The notes beneath the pieces were generated by a model that searched no databases, was not told where the DNA came from, and was given only the letters and a program-made list of their open reading frames with translations. A DNA stretch of 64,000 nucleotides from Marinimicrobium sp. C6131 (GTDB taxonomy: Bacteria > Pseudomonadota > Gammaproteobacteria > Pseudomonadales > Cellvibrionaceae): contig NZ_CP110629.1 in assembly GCF_026153455.1 (NCBI RefSeq), positions 2,418,001 through 2,482,000 on the forward strand, written 5' to 3'. The translations under genes and the position numbers were made by a program. Positions 26,839 to 36,427 of the stretch are shown piece after piece. How positions within the stretch are numbered: the stretch's first letter is position 1; every line of letters starts with the position of its first letter.

Positions 26839-29106
26839 CTAGCCTTTCTCCAGGGCTTTGATAAACGGCTGGTCATACAGCCTTGTTCCCGTAGCCCGGT
26901 ACAAGGCGTTAGCCAGCGCTGGGAAGACCGGCGGAAACGGTGGTTCGCCCAGACCGGTGGGGTCTATGTCATTGTCGACAAAGTTCACATGGATCTGGCG
27001 AGGGATTTCGTTCATGCGGATTATCCGGTAGCGATCAAAATTACGCTTATCCGGCTTACCGTCAGTGAACGTCATCTCGCCGTACATGGCATTGCCGATG
27101 CCATCGATGACTGCACCCTCCACCATGTTGACCGCCGCATCGTGATTTACCACGACGCCACAATCCACCGCGCTGTGCACCTGGTCGACTTTTGGTAAGC
27201 TATCCCCCTCTTGGGTAACGGTTACCACCTGAGCCGCGTAGGAGTTATGACAGAAGTAGGCTGCTACGCCTTTCTTGACCTCCGAAGGCATGGAGTTCCA
27301 GCCCGACCGGTCGCGCACCAGTTTCAACACGCCCGCATAGCGACTCGGGTCGTAGTCATTGTTCTCGCCGACCGGATTGTTTTTCGCCCGCTCCAGCAAG
27401 CTCAAACGAAACGCAATCGGATCTTTTCCTGCCGCCTCGGCCACTTCATCCAGAAACGCCTGCTCGGCCAGCGCCATAAAGTTGGAGCGAGGTGCACGAA
27501 ACGCCCCGGTGGTGATGTTGGAGGGAATCACCAAGCCCTCCGCCAGGTAGTGATCCACGGCCCCGGCGGGAAAGCGGTTTTCATGGACGCAATGCTCGGT
27601 CAACCCAACGCCGCGAACCTGATAAGCCACCAACTGTTTATTTTCATCCAGCGCTGCCTTGAGCTGAACAGTATAAGTGGGGCGATAGATCCCCATGGTC
27701 ATGTCGTCTTCGCGGCTATAGATCAGTTTGACGGGCGCCTTGACCTGCTTCGAGATAACGGCCGCTTCCACCAGATAGTGGGAGTACGCGCGACGACCAA
27801 AGCCGCCTCCCATGCGGGTCATTTCAATGCGAACCTTATCGGTGGGCACATTGAGTCGGCTGGCCACAGTGCCTTCGATAAACGCCGGGGCCTGCAGCGG
27901 GCCCGCCACATGAACCTCGTCGTCGGTGACATGGGCAAAAAAGTTCATGGGCTCCAGTGTGTTGTGCGCGAGTAACGGTGCCCGGTATGTCCTCTCGATC
28001 ACCGTTTCGGCCTGCTCGAACGCCGTTTTAGGGTCTCCGTCCCGGCGCAACACTTCCAGCTCGCCGTCCAGCGCATTGTCCATCGCCTTGCGGTGCCCGT
28101 CGGTACTCTCCAGACCGCCGGGCACCTTCACCTCAATGGCAGTGCCAAAGCGATCAATGGTCTCGGTCCGGGCAGGCATGGCCTTCCACTTCGCCGACAG
28201 GGCTTTTTTCGCCTTCATCACCTGCCAGGTTTTATGCCCAACTATGGCGATAAGGCTGGGGAAGGCGGTGGTATCAAAATAGTTCTTTTGGTAGTCCGGC
28301 CGTATGGACTCAAAGACAAAAGCATCCACAATGCCTTTCATTTTTTTGATCTCATCCAGATCCGCCGAGTCAACCGTCTGCCCAAAAGCCGGAGGGTGCT
28401 CGATCATCGCCACCAGCATACCTTCGGCCTGATAGTCGAGGCCAAACATCGGTTGGCCGGTCACAATCTTCAGGCCTTCCAGGTTTTTCCGGGACTGTCC
28501 GATCAGCTCAAACGCACTCTTGCTTTTCAAGGGTACCTGCTTGGGCATCGGGATCATGGCTGCCTCGGACGCCATCTCTCCGTAAGTGCTGGTTTTTCCG
28601 GAGGCGGCGTGCGACAGAACACTTTTTTGAGTTGATACCTCTTCAACCGGAACATTCCACTTCTTAGCCGCCGCCTGACGCAACATGTGTCGGGCGCTGG
28701 CGCCGGCCATGCGTAAACTCTGCCAAGCGAGTCGGATAGACTGACTGCCCCCGGTAAACTGGCGCTGATAGTCCTCGGGTTCAAACTCGGCCTGTTTGGC
28801 CGTGACCTTTCCCCAGTCGGCGTCCAGCTCCTCCGCCAGAATCATGGGCATGGAGGTCATCAGGTTCTGACCAAACTCCGGATTAGGAACCATGGCCGTA
28901 ATATCGCCCGAAGGCGCAATCCGAAGATAGGCATTCAGTTCAAAGGCCTGATCGGTCGCGGCTTCACCCGAGGCAGCCGCCGCGCCGCTCAGCCAGCTGA
29001 AGTTGATCAACAACCCGCCGCCAGCCGCCGCACTGGCCTTCAGGAAGGCCCGGCGGCCGATGGAGGTTTTCAACACAGTCGCTTCGCTTTCGGTTTCAGT
29101 GCTCAT
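26839..29106 (-). CDS. Exported molybdopterin-binding oxidoreductase subunit, IorB-like (copy 1)
   Basis: 755 residues. The start is set at ATG 29106 (MSTETESE) because AGGAGG lies 7 bases before it; the ATG six bases upstream would sit right against the Shine-Dalgarno. A Tat motif RRAFLK with a hydrophobic stretch is near residues 18-45. The body is the xanthine-oxidase-type large subunit (MGGGFGRRAYS, GAFRAPRSNF). Pairs with the [2Fe-2S] subunit 12 bases upstream, like isoquinoline 1-oxidoreductase and related aldehyde dehydrogenases. Substrate unknown; periplasmic. Confidence 0.88.
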   Translation of the reverse strand: MSTETESEATVLKTSIGRRAFLKASAAAGGGLLINFSWLSGAAAASGEAATDQAFELNAYLRIAPSGDITAMVPNPEFGQNLMTSMPMILAEELDADWGKVTAKQAEFEPEDYQRQFTGGSQSIRLAWQSLRMAGASARHMLRQAAAKKWNVPVEEVSTQKSVLSHAASGKTSTYGEMASEAAMIPMPKQVPLKSKSAFELIGQSRKNLEGLKIVTGQPMFGLDYQAEGMLVAMIEHPPAFGQTVDSADLDEIKKMKGIVDAFVFESIRPDYQKNYFDTTAFPSLIAIVGHKTWQVMKAKKALSAKWKAMPARTETIDRFGTAIEVKVPGGLESTDGHRKAMDNALDGELEVLRRDGDPKTAFEQAETVIERTYRAPLLAHNTLEPMNFFAHVTDDEVHVAGPLQAPAFIEGTVASRLNVPTDKVRIEMTRMGGGFGRRAYSHYLVEAAVISKQVKAPVKLIYSREDDMTMGIYRPTYTVQLKAALDENKQLVAYQVRGVGLTEHCVHENRFPAGAVDHYLAEGLVIPSNITTGAFRAPRSNFMALAEQAFLDEVAEAAGKDPIAFRLSLLERAKNNPVGENNDYDPSRYAGVLKLVRDRSGWNSMPSEVKKGVAAYFCHNSYAAQVVTVTQEGDSLPKVDQVHSAVDCGVVVNHDAAVNMVEGAVIDGIGNAMYGEMTFTDGKPDKRNFDRYRIIRMNEIPRQIHVNFVDNDIDPTGLGEPPFPPVFPALANALYRATGTRLYDQPFIKALEKG

Positions 29107-29118
29107 ATCCATACCTCC

Positions 29119-29574
29119 TTACGCCTTTGCGGCCGTTTTAATGGCTGTCTTGATCCGGCTATAGGTTCCACATCGGCACAAGTTACCGGACATGGCCTCC
29201 TCAATCGCCTCGTCGTCCGGACTGGCATTACGGGCCAGTAAGGCGGCCGCCGACATGATCTGCCCCGCCTGGCAGTAGCCGCACTGGGCCACGTCGTGTT
29301 CCAGCCACGCCTGCTGAACCGGGTGGCTGCCGTCCTCGGAGAGCCCTTCAATGGTGGTAATTTTGGCATCACCGATTGCGGACACCGGGAACGAACAGGA
29401 TCGAATGGCATTGCCGTTCATGTGCACGGTGCAGGCGCCACATTGGGCGATACCGCAGCCAAACTTGGTGCCCGAAAGGTTCAATTCGTCTCTCAGCACC
29501 CACAGCAAAGGCGTGTCCTGATCGGCTTCGACTTCGTACTTCTGGTTGTTCACGGTAACGTTATAGGTAGGCAT
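29119..29574 (-). CDS. [2Fe-2S] subunit of a molybdenum hydroxylase, IorA-like (copy 1)
   Basis: 151 residues from the ATG at 29574. A plant-type ferredoxin cluster (CGIAQCGACTVH ... C) and a second cluster domain (CGYCQAGQIM ... CRCGTY) are both complete. It passes electrons from the molybdenum subunit to an unknown acceptor, probably a cytochrome. No signal peptide: such subunits are exported by hitch-hiking with the Tat-bearing partner. Confidence 0.9.
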   Translation of the reverse strand: MPTYNVTVNNQKYEVEADQDTPLLWVLRDELNLSGTKFGCGIAQCGACTVHMNGNAIRSCSFPVSAIGDAKITTIEGLSEDGSHPVQQAWLEHDVAQCGYCQAGQIMSAAALLARNASPDDEAIEEAMSGNLCRCGTYSRIKTAIKTAAKA

Positions 29575-29632
29575 GGGACCCCCAGTTTGTGGTCTTGCAA
29601 AGTTCAATGAACTGTACATCGAGTGGTTTGAA

Positions 29633-30607
29633 TCAGTGATCCCGGTAATGGCCGATATCCTTACTCGGCGCCCTTCCGAACATCCGGCTGTATTCACGAC
29701 TGAACTGGGACACGCTGGCATAACCTACCCGGTGACAGGCCGTACTGATATCCACCGCCCGGGTCAGCAAGAGTTGTCTGGCCTCTTGTAACCTCATAGT
29801 CTTCTGAAACTGCAGGGGCGTCATCTTGGTTACCGACTTAAAGTGATGGTGGAACGATGACGAACTCATGTTGGCAAGCTCAGCCAAGTGGTCGATCTTG
29901 ATCGGCTCCCGGAAATGTTCCTTGATCCAGGTGATTGCTTCGGCCACCTTGAAGGCGTGCGAGTCGGACAGGCCGATGTGCGCGATGGCCGCCCCGGCCG
30001 GACTGCGCAGCAGCCGGATAAGAATTTCGTCGATCATTAACGGAGCCAAAAGATCGGCGTTGTCCTGGCTGAGAATCAGCTCAAGCATGCGAATGGCCGA
30101 GCGTACAATGTCGGGATTTGCTTCATCGAGGTAGATGGCTTCGTTATGCCGAGTCATGGGCAAGCCGTTCGGGTATGCCCGGAAGATCAGTTCCGAGAGC
30201 TTTTTCCGATCGATATGCACCACCAGGCACAGATAGGGCTCCGCCTTGGACGCCTCAATGAATTTAACGCCAAGCGGCACTTCCGCCGCATAAACCGCCA
30301 TACGGGACTCGTTGTACTCGTAACGTCTGTCGGCCAGGTACACGCACTTGGTTCCCTGAGCCACCAGACACAGCCCGGGCTTACTCAGCGTATGCTGCAA
30401 TTCGGAGGACGGCGAGGACTGGCGCAGGACATGAAGCCCCGGAACGGGCAGGTCGAAGCGGCCATCGTGCGGGGCGAATCGTTCGATGAGGCGCGCCAGA
30501 ACACCCAGTTCCTGCGGGGCAGGCGCTGATTTTTGCTTATCGGCCGACTTGCTCGACTCGACCGACTTGTCCGATTGGAAGGGAACGACATTTTGCTGCT
30601 CAGTCAT
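29633..30607 (-). CDS. AraC-family transcriptional regulator
   Basis: 324 residues. An N-terminal AraC-type sensor domain (HTLSKPGLCLVAQGTKCVYLADRRYEY) and a C-terminal double helix-turn-helix (IDHLAELANMSSSSFHHHFKSVTKMTPLQFQK, then AVDISTACHRVGYASVSQFSREY). Same strand as and just upstream of the copy-1 IorAB genes, a likely local activator. Confidence 0.88.
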   Translation of the reverse strand: MTEQQNVVPFQSDKSVESSKSADKQKSAPAPQELGVLARLIERFAPHDGRFDLPVPGLHVLRQSSPSSELQHTLSKPGLCLVAQGTKCVYLADRRYEYNESRMAVYAAEVPLGVKFIEASKAEPYLCLVVHIDRKKLSELIFRAYPNGLPMTRHNEAIYLDEANPDIVRSAIRMLELILSQDNADLLAPLMIDEILIRLLRSPAGAAIAHIGLSDSHAFKVAEAITWIKEHFREPIKIDHLAELANMSSSSFHHHFKSVTKMTPLQFQKTMRLQEARQLLLTRAVDISTACHRVGYASVSQFSREYSRMFGRAPSKDIGHYRDH

Positions 30608-30775
30608 AAACGAGGCCCACTGGCCAAAATGTGTACAGATCCGCTAAGTATATTCCCTGTTAACACCCACCATTTGCCCATAGCCACTAACCTTTTGCCT
30701 GATCCTCCAGGCGCCCTGCGCTATGCTTCCGGTACCGGTAAGCCCACCACCATCAGGCGCCCAAGCTCAACGGGA

Positions 30776-31234
30776 CTAATGTTCAATCTCGTGGGTGTCT
30801 CTCACGCTACTGAAAGTGAGATCGAGCATTTGCCAATCACCATCCAGCTTTTTATACACTTCAGTCACGGTAAATTCGTTGGAGACCTCGTTTCCACGCA
30901 CCACCGCTACCAGTGTGATGCGGTTCCACGCGATGGCGGTGTCGCCGATCACCTCCACCGCCACATCATGAACCTCAGCGTCTTTGTACCAGATACTGCC
31001 GGACTCAATAATTTCCAGTTCCCGCTCTTTTTTCCAAGAGCCACTCATATGCACGAATTTGGACTGCTCATGGAAAAGCGCTTCCAGCTTTTCAACGTCT
31101 TTATCCGCCATCCACTGCCACTTGGCGGCGGAAATTTCCCGGATCTCACGTTCGCTCACGGAGCTATCGGCAAAACTCAGCTGTGACGCCAAAAGCAGTG
31201 CCAATAGGCCAAACAAGGATTGTCGTAAGGTCAT
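30776..31234 (-). CDS. Exported NTF2-like (DUF4440) protein
   Basis: 152 residues from the ATG at 31234, preceded by CAGGAGAGATCTT. A signal peptide (LFGLLALLLASQLSFA) leads to an NTF2-like fold (AAKWQWMADKDVEKLEALFHEQSKFVHMSG, then DWQMLDLTFSSV). The family is poorly characterised. It lies between an AraC and a LysR gene, both on the same strand. Confidence 0.75.
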   Translation of the reverse strand: MTLRQSLFGLLALLLASQLSFADSSVSEREIREISAAKWQWMADKDVEKLEALFHEQSKFVHMSGSWKKERELEIIESGSIWYKDAEVHDVAVEVIGDTAIAWNRITLVAVVRGNEVSNEFTVTEVYKKLDGDWQMLDLTFSSVRDTHEIEH

Positions 31235-31332
31235 AAGATCTCTCCTGCCGATTGATTCAGTCATTCGATAGTAGGAGAGCGAGAAGCGCTAAACAAGATC
31301 AAAAATCAGGATGCTTTATTGAATTTTATTCA

Positions 31333-32235
31333 TCAATCGGCGGGAGCCGGCTCGCGCAACGCCTCAAGAACGACCGCAAAGGCGCCTGATGCCGGCTTTC
31401 GGCTTGGGTAATAAAGGTGGTAGCCGGTGTAGGGCTGACACCACTCATCCAATACTCTGATCAGCCGCCCAGCGGCCAAATGCTCGGTGGCCACGTCTTC
31501 CGGCAGGTAGGCCAACCCCTGGCCGGCCAACGCCGCCCGAAGAATGGGGGAGACACTATTGAATATCCAGGTGCCGGTCACCTTGACGGTCAGCTCCCGT
31601 TTACCCTTCTCGAACTCCCAGGGCAGCAGCCCTCCATGGGTGGGCAGACGCAGATTGATGCAGTTGTGCTCCGCCAGTTCCTGGGGTGAGCGGGGCTTCG
31701 GGTGATGGGCGAAGTAGTCGGGAGACCCCACCACGGCAATGCGGGCATCCGGGCCGATGCGTACGGCGATCATGTCATTGGCCAGCTCTCCCCCAAGACG
31801 AACGCCCGCGTCGTAACGCTCAGCAACAATGTCGGTGCGAGCGTAGTTGACCGTGACCTCGACGGTGATATCCGGATATTGGGGGAGTACCTTGGCCAGC
31901 TTGGGCCAAATCAGGGTGTTGGCGGCATGCTCGGCGGTGGTAATCCGAACCGTGCCAGCGGGCCGACTGCGCTGATCCCGCACGGCGTCCAGCTCACTAT
32001 CGATCCCCTCAAAGTGTGGGGCTATACGCTCAAACAGACGCTCCCCCGCCTCGGTGGTGGACACGCTGCGCGTGGTTCGAGTCAGAAGACGAACCTCCAG
32101 GCGCGCCTCCAGAGCTCGGATAGCGTGACTGAGCGCAGAGGTCGAAATACCCATCTGCGCCGCCGCCCGGGTAAAGCTGCCTTCCCGAGCCACCTGGATA
32201 AAGGCAAGCAGCTCACTGTAATTATTTCGTGCCAT
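31333..32235 (-). CDS. LysR-family transcriptional regulator 4
   Basis: 300 residues. N-terminal helix-turn-helix (SFTRAAAQMGISTSALSHAIRALE) and substrate domain. Divergent from the cupin-carboxymuconolactone decarboxylase gene and the copy-2 iorAB genes, probable targets. The 297-bp gap to 32532 holds no gene I can support; a 40-codon ORF at 32408-32530 has no ribosome-binding site and no recognisable content. Confidence 0.88.
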   Translation of the reverse strand: MARNNYSELLAFIQVAREGSFTRAAAQMGISTSALSHAIRALEARLEVRLLTRTTRSVSTTEAGERLFERIAPHFEGIDSELDAVRDQRSRPAGTVRITTAEHAANTLIWPKLAKVLPQYPDITVEVTVNYARTDIVAERYDAGVRLGGELANDMIAVRIGPDARIAVVGSPDYFAHHPKPRSPQELAEHNCINLRLPTHGGLLPWEFEKGKRELTVKVTGTWIFNSVSPILRAALAGQGLAYLPEDVATEHLAAGRLIRVLDEWCQPYTGYHLYYPSRKPASGAFAVVLEALREPAPAD

Positions 32236-32532
32236 TATTGAATCCGGCTCAACAAACCATCGTAACCTTGAAGTCTAGTCAAAAAAATGCCTTTGTGACA
32301 GACGTCGTTTTAGAGGAACCTGTAGATTTGTCGCTTCAGAGTATGTAAACCGCCTGGAGAAACAGGCAAACATCGGAGAAGATCTTGTTACCGCCCCAAC
32401 AGCGCCCATGTTTACACTGAAGCGATGCCCATCGCGGCTGCGCGGCTGCATAGGCATCACACCTGAGGAGCTCTCCTTAAGCCGCGAATCAGGCAAACAA
32501 ACCCGCAAGATTGCCGAACGGATGAGCAAACA

Positions 32533-33675
32533 ATGAGCAAGCCCCTGATAGCCACAATGATTTTGACGCTTTTGTCGGCCAGCATACTGGCCGATGAGAA
32601 AACCCGCCAACAGGTCGTCAAAGCGCCTGAACATGACATCAATCAAGCGCCCGCCAATCGCTTCTCAGGCGACGCCCATTTTTCACGCTTTCCGACCATG
32701 TCCTCCCCCGGTGATGTCGTGCCCGCCACGGTGACGTTTGAGGCTGGAACCATCACCCACTGGCATATCCATCCCCACGGTCAGTACCTGATTGTGACTG
32801 ACGGTGAAGGCCGAACCCAGGAGTGGGGAAAGCCCATACAGACACTGCAAGAGGGCGATGTGGTGATATGCCCTCCGGGCGTCAAGCATTGGCATGGTGC
32901 CAGTGAGCACCGTTCGATGACCCATATTGCCATCAGCCCGGTATCCCCGGACGGACAAGGCGTCACCTGGTTGGAGGAAGTGGAGCTGCCCGAGTCCAAA
33001 TCAACGACACCAGACCAACCCGAAGCGCCCACCCCGGTGACGCTCACGGAAAAGCAACTGAGCCTGATCCCCATTGCGGCTTTCTCTGCGGTCGGAGATA
33101 CAGAGAAACTCAAGCCAGCTCTCGTTCAAGGCCTGGAAAGTGGCTTGACCGTGAACGAAATCAAAGAGGCCTTTGCGCACCAATACGCCTATGCCGGCTT
33201 TCCGAGAGCCTTAACCGGCATGCTGACATTCAGAAGCCTACTGGAGGAGCGCAGGGAGAACGGTATTGAAGACGTTCAAGGTAAAGAGCCGAGCCAATTG
33301 CCCGATAGCACGGATTACTACCAGCTTGGTTCAGAAACCTTGGAGTACTTAACGGATCGAACCATGGAAGAAGCGTCACAACCCCTGTTTGGTAATTTCT
33401 CCCCCACCATGGACCATGCGTTGAAAGCCCATCTGTTCGGCTATTTGTTCAGCCGGAACAATCTGGGGTACCTTGAGCGGGAACTCGTTGTGGTGGGTAC
33501 GCTTTCAGCCATCGGGGATGTAAACCCTCAGCTTCACTCCCATTTAACGATTACTCAGAATCTGGTGGTTGATCCTGAGCAGATGGAGAGGATAATGGCA
33601 ACGTTGGAGAAGAACGTCGGAAAGAATGTGGCCCGCAATGCACGAGGTGTTTTACGGGACATTCAATCGCCATAG
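32533..33675 (+). CDS. Exported cupin plus carboxymuconolactone decarboxylase-like fusion
   Basis: 380 residues with a signal peptide (IATMILTLLSASILA). A cupin domain spans about residues 60-150: HWHIHPHGQYLIV is cupin motif 1 and PPGVKHWHGASEH is motif 2, giving a likely metal site. A CMD/AhpD-like half follows (FPRALTGMLTFRSLLEER, then LVVVGTLSAIGDVNPQLHSH), without the AhpD-type CxxC. Such fusions are annotated as carboxymuconolactone decarboxylase family, but the reaction is unknown. It lies 22 bases before iorA copy 2, so they may be co-transcribed. Confidence 0.8.
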   Translation: MSKPLIATMILTLLSASILADEKTRQQVVKAPEHDINQAPANRFSGDAHFSRFPTMSSPGDVVPATVTFEAGTITHWHIHPHGQYLIVTDGEGRTQEWGKPIQTLQEGDVVICPPGVKHWHGASEHRSMTHIAISPVSPDGQGVTWLEEVELPESKSTTPDQPEAPTPVTLTEKQLSLIPIAAFSAVGDTEKLKPALVQGLESGLTVNEIKEAFAHQYAYAGFPRALTGMLTFRSLLEERRENGIEDVQGKEPSQLPDSTDYYQLGSETLEYLTDRTMEEASQPLFGNFSPTMDHALKAHLFGYLFSRNNLGYLERELVVVGTLSAIGDVNPQLHSHLTITQNLVVDPEQMERIMATLEKNVGKNVARNARGVLRDIQSP

Positions 33676-33697
33676 CGCTTTAGCCCGGAGGCACACC

Positions 33698-34186
33698 ATG
33701 AAACTCACCATCAACGGCCAGGTCACCGAGGTCGACGTCGAGGACGACACCCCGCTGCTGTGGGTGCTGCGCGAGCAGCTCGGCCTGACCGGCACCAAAT
33801 ACGGCTGCGGTATCGCTCTGTGCGGGGCCTGCACCGTTCATATTGACGGCGTGGCGCAGCGCTCCTGTGTGCTGCCGGTCAGCGCGGTTCGGGAGAATCA
33901 GAAGATCACCACCATCGAGGGCCTCGGGGTGCAGCAGTTTCACCCGGTACAGGAGGCCTGGGCGGAAATTGATGTGGCCCAGTGTGGTTACTGTCAGCCG
34001 GGCATGATCATGGCCGCGGCCTCGCTGCTGGCGCAGAACCCGGAGCCCACCGACGAGGAAATCCGGAGCGAGATCACCAACATCTGCCGCTGCGGGACTT
34101 ACCCGAGGGTGCTGGAGGGCGTAAAGCGCGCCGCCCAGCGCATGGCGTCCACCCAGAAGGCCGGAGGCTCCAATGAACAAGCCTGA
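33698..34186 (+). CDS. [2Fe-2S] subunit of a molybdenum hydroxylase, IorA-like (copy 2)
   Basis: 162 residues from the ATG at 33698. Both cluster motifs are intact: CGIALCGACTVH for the ferredoxin fold and CGYCQPGMIM ... CRCGTY for the second domain. It is closely similar to the copy-1 protein at 29119, with the same core TPLLWVLR and TTIEGL segments. Its 3' end overlaps the partner gene by 14 bases. Confidence 0.9.
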   Translation: MKLTINGQVTEVDVEDDTPLLWVLREQLGLTGTKYGCGIALCGACTVHIDGVAQRSCVLPVSAVRENQKITTIEGLGVQQFHPVQEAWAEIDVAQCGYCQPGMIMAAASLLAQNPEPTDEEIRSEITNICRCGTYPRVLEGVKRAAQRMASTQKAGGSNEQA

Positions 34187-36374
34187 AGCTCAAGCGCCCG
34201 CTAGCGGCGGCATCAACCTGTCCCGCCGGGGTTTTCTCAAGGGTAGTGGCGCTGCGGCCGGCGCCTTCGTATTCGGTTTTTCCGTGCCCTTCAGCCAATC
34301 TGCACTGGCGCAATCCGAGTCGCCCGAGGTGAACGCTTGGGTGGTGGTTCAGCCCGATGACACGGTGCTGATCCGCATCGCCCGTCAGGAAATGGGCCAG
34401 GGCTCGTTGACCGGCCTGGCGCAGTTGGTGGCCGAGGATCTGGAATGTGACTGGGACAAGGTCGATTTCGACCTGGTCAAACCGGGCCAGAACCGCGAGC
34501 GCGACAATGTCTGGGGCAGTCAGTTCACCGCCGGCTCGACGGCCATTCGCGGCTCCCACGAGTATCTGCGTCAGGGCGGCGCCGCCGCACGCATGATGCT
34601 GACTGAAGCTGCCGCCCGGCAGTGGCAGGTGCCCGCCAGTGAGTGCACCGTTTCCGAGGGGGTGATTACCCACGAGCCCAGCGGGCGCACCACCACCTTC
34701 GGCGCCGTGGCCAAGGCGGCCAATGACATCGAACCACCAAAAACCGAGTCGATCCGCCTCAAAGACCCGAAAGACTGGCGCATTGCCGGTAAGGACAAGG
34801 CGCGGCTGGACACCCTGGACAAGCTCGACGGCTCCCTGGTGTACGGCGCCGACTTCTCCATGCCCGGTATGCTGGTGGCGGTGCCCAAGGCCTGCCCGGT
34901 ACACGGCGGTAAGCTGAAAAGTTTTGACGCTGAGAAGGTCAAGAACATGCCCGGCGTCAAGCAGGTGGTGCGCGTCGACGATGAAACCGTCGCGGTGGTG
35001 GCCGATACCTTCTGGCGTGCCCAGAAAGCCTTGAAAGCCCTGCCGATCGAATGGGATGAAGGCGAAAACGCCAAAGTATCCAGCGAGAGCATCGCCAAAA
35101 AGCTGCGCGAAGGTTTGACCGCAGACACCTCGTTTATCGGCAATCAGGCCGGGGATGCCAAAGACACGCTGGCCAAGGCCGAGCGGGTCATCGAAGCCGA
35201 TTACAGTTACCCCTACCAGAACCACGCCCAGATGGAGACGCTCGCCGCCACCGTGCGCTGGCGCAAGAACGGCTGTGAGATGTGGGGGCCGACTCAGGTG
35301 CCGGGAACGGCCCTGGAAGCCCTGGCCGAAGCGGCGGAGTTGCCCCAGGAGGTCTGCGAAATCCACACCATGCGCATCGGCGGCAGCTTTGGCCGCCGCG
35401 CGGCCACGGACTATATACGCCAGGCCACTCTGATCGCCAAACAGATTCCCGACACGCCGATCAAACTGATGTGGACGCGGGAAGAAGACATGCTGCAGGG
35501 CCGCTTCCACCCGGTGACCCAGTGTCGTCTGCGCGCGTCCATGGACGATGAGGGCAATGTCCAGGCTCTGCATATGCGCATCTCCGGTCAGTCGATCATG
35601 GCCTACGCCATGCCCCAGGCGATGAGTGACAAGGGCGATCCGGTGGTGTACCAGGGGCTGGACCCCGAGGGCGATATGGCCCTCGGGTATTCGGTGCCGA
35701 ATCTGCTGGTGGACCACGCCATGTACAACCCGCACATCCGCCCGGGCTTCTGGCGCGGGGTCAACCTGAACCAGAACGCCCTGTACCTGGAGAGCTTTAT
35801 TGACGAGCTAGCCCACGAGGCCGGCCAGGATCCACTGGCGTTTCGTCGCAAGCTGATGGCCAACCACCCGAAACACCTGGCGGTGCTCGAAGCCGCCGCC
35901 GAAGGCATCGGCTGGAACACCAAACCGCCGGAAGGCATCTATCGGGGCATCGCCCAGGTGAAGGGGTTTGGCAGTTACGTGGCCGCTGCTGCGGAGGTGT
36001 CGGTCACCGACGGCAAGGTCAAGATGCACCGCATCGTGGCCGCCACCGACCCGGGCCATGTCATCAACCCGCAACAGGTGGAGGCGCAGGTCGCCGGTTC
36101 ATTCGTGTACGGCTTGTCGCCCCTACTCTACAGCGAAGCGACGGTGAAAGACGGGCGCATTGAGCAGGAGAACTTCAACACCTACAAGGTGATGACGCTC
36201 AAGGATATGCCCAAGGTGGAAGTGATCACCATGCCCTCCGGCGGTTTCTGGGGCGGCGTGGGCGAGCCCACCATTGCGGTGGCCGCACCGGCGGTACTCA
36301 ACGCCATCTTCGCCGCAACAGGCAAGCGTATCCGCGATATTCCCCTCAAAAACACGGACCTGACGGTCAGTTGA
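34173..36374 (+). CDS. Exported molybdopterin-binding oxidoreductase subunit, IorB-like (copy 2)
   Basis: 733 residues. A Tat motif RRGFLKGSG with a hydrophobic core lies at about residues 13-40. The xanthine-oxidase large-subunit signature is seen as RIGGSFGRRAA; ahead of it are GQEMGQGSLTGLAQLVAEDLE and the QMETLAATV segment. Paired with the iorA-like gene and inverted relative to copy 1. Substrate unknown. Confidence 0.88.
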   Translation: MNKPEAQAPASGGINLSRRGFLKGSGAAAGAFVFGFSVPFSQSALAQSESPEVNAWVVVQPDDTVLIRIARQEMGQGSLTGLAQLVAEDLECDWDKVDFDLVKPGQNRERDNVWGSQFTAGSTAIRGSHEYLRQGGAAARMMLTEAAARQWQVPASECTVSEGVITHEPSGRTTTFGAVAKAANDIEPPKTESIRLKDPKDWRIAGKDKARLDTLDKLDGSLVYGADFSMPGMLVAVPKACPVHGGKLKSFDAEKVKNMPGVKQVVRVDDETVAVVADTFWRAQKALKALPIEWDEGENAKVSSESIAKKLREGLTADTSFIGNQAGDAKDTLAKAERVIEADYSYPYQNHAQMETLAATVRWRKNGCEMWGPTQVPGTALEALAEAAELPQEVCEIHTMRIGGSFGRRAATDYIRQATLIAKQIPDTPIKLMWTREEDMLQGRFHPVTQCRLRASMDDEGNVQALHMRISGQSIMAYAMPQAMSDKGDPVVYQGLDPEGDMALGYSVPNLLVDHAMYNPHIRPGFWRGVNLNQNALYLESFIDELAHEAGQDPLAFRRKLMANHPKHLAVLEAAAEGIGWNTKPPEGIYRGIAQVKGFGSYVAAAAEVSVTDGKVKMHRIVAATDPGHVINPQQVEAQVAGSFVYGLSPLLYSEATVKDGRIEQENFNTYKVMTLKDMPKVEVITMPSGGFWGGVGEPTIAVAAPAVLNAIFAATGKRIRDIPLKNTDLTVS

Positions 36375-36380
36375 ACCTAG

Positions 36381-36409
36381 CGCCCCTGGCCGCCAGACGG
36401 TCAGGGGCG
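36381..36409. terminator. Hairpin between iorB copy 2 and the convergent vapC-like gene
   Basis: CGCCCCTG and CAGGGGCG are perfect 8-bp arms about 13 bases apart, between two convergent genes, with AATTTG following. Probably a terminator for both sides. Confidence 0.5.
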
Positions 36410-36427
36410 AATTTGAGTCAGCAGGGA

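Noticed and set aside
32408..32530. 40-codon ORF before the cupin-CMD gene
   Set aside because: No ribosome-binding site, no similarity I recognise; it ends just inside the next gene.
34074..35735. 553-codon minus-strand ORF
   Set aside because: Antisense to iorB copy 2; GC-rich codon-position shadow with low-complexity His/Gly/Arg content and no domain.
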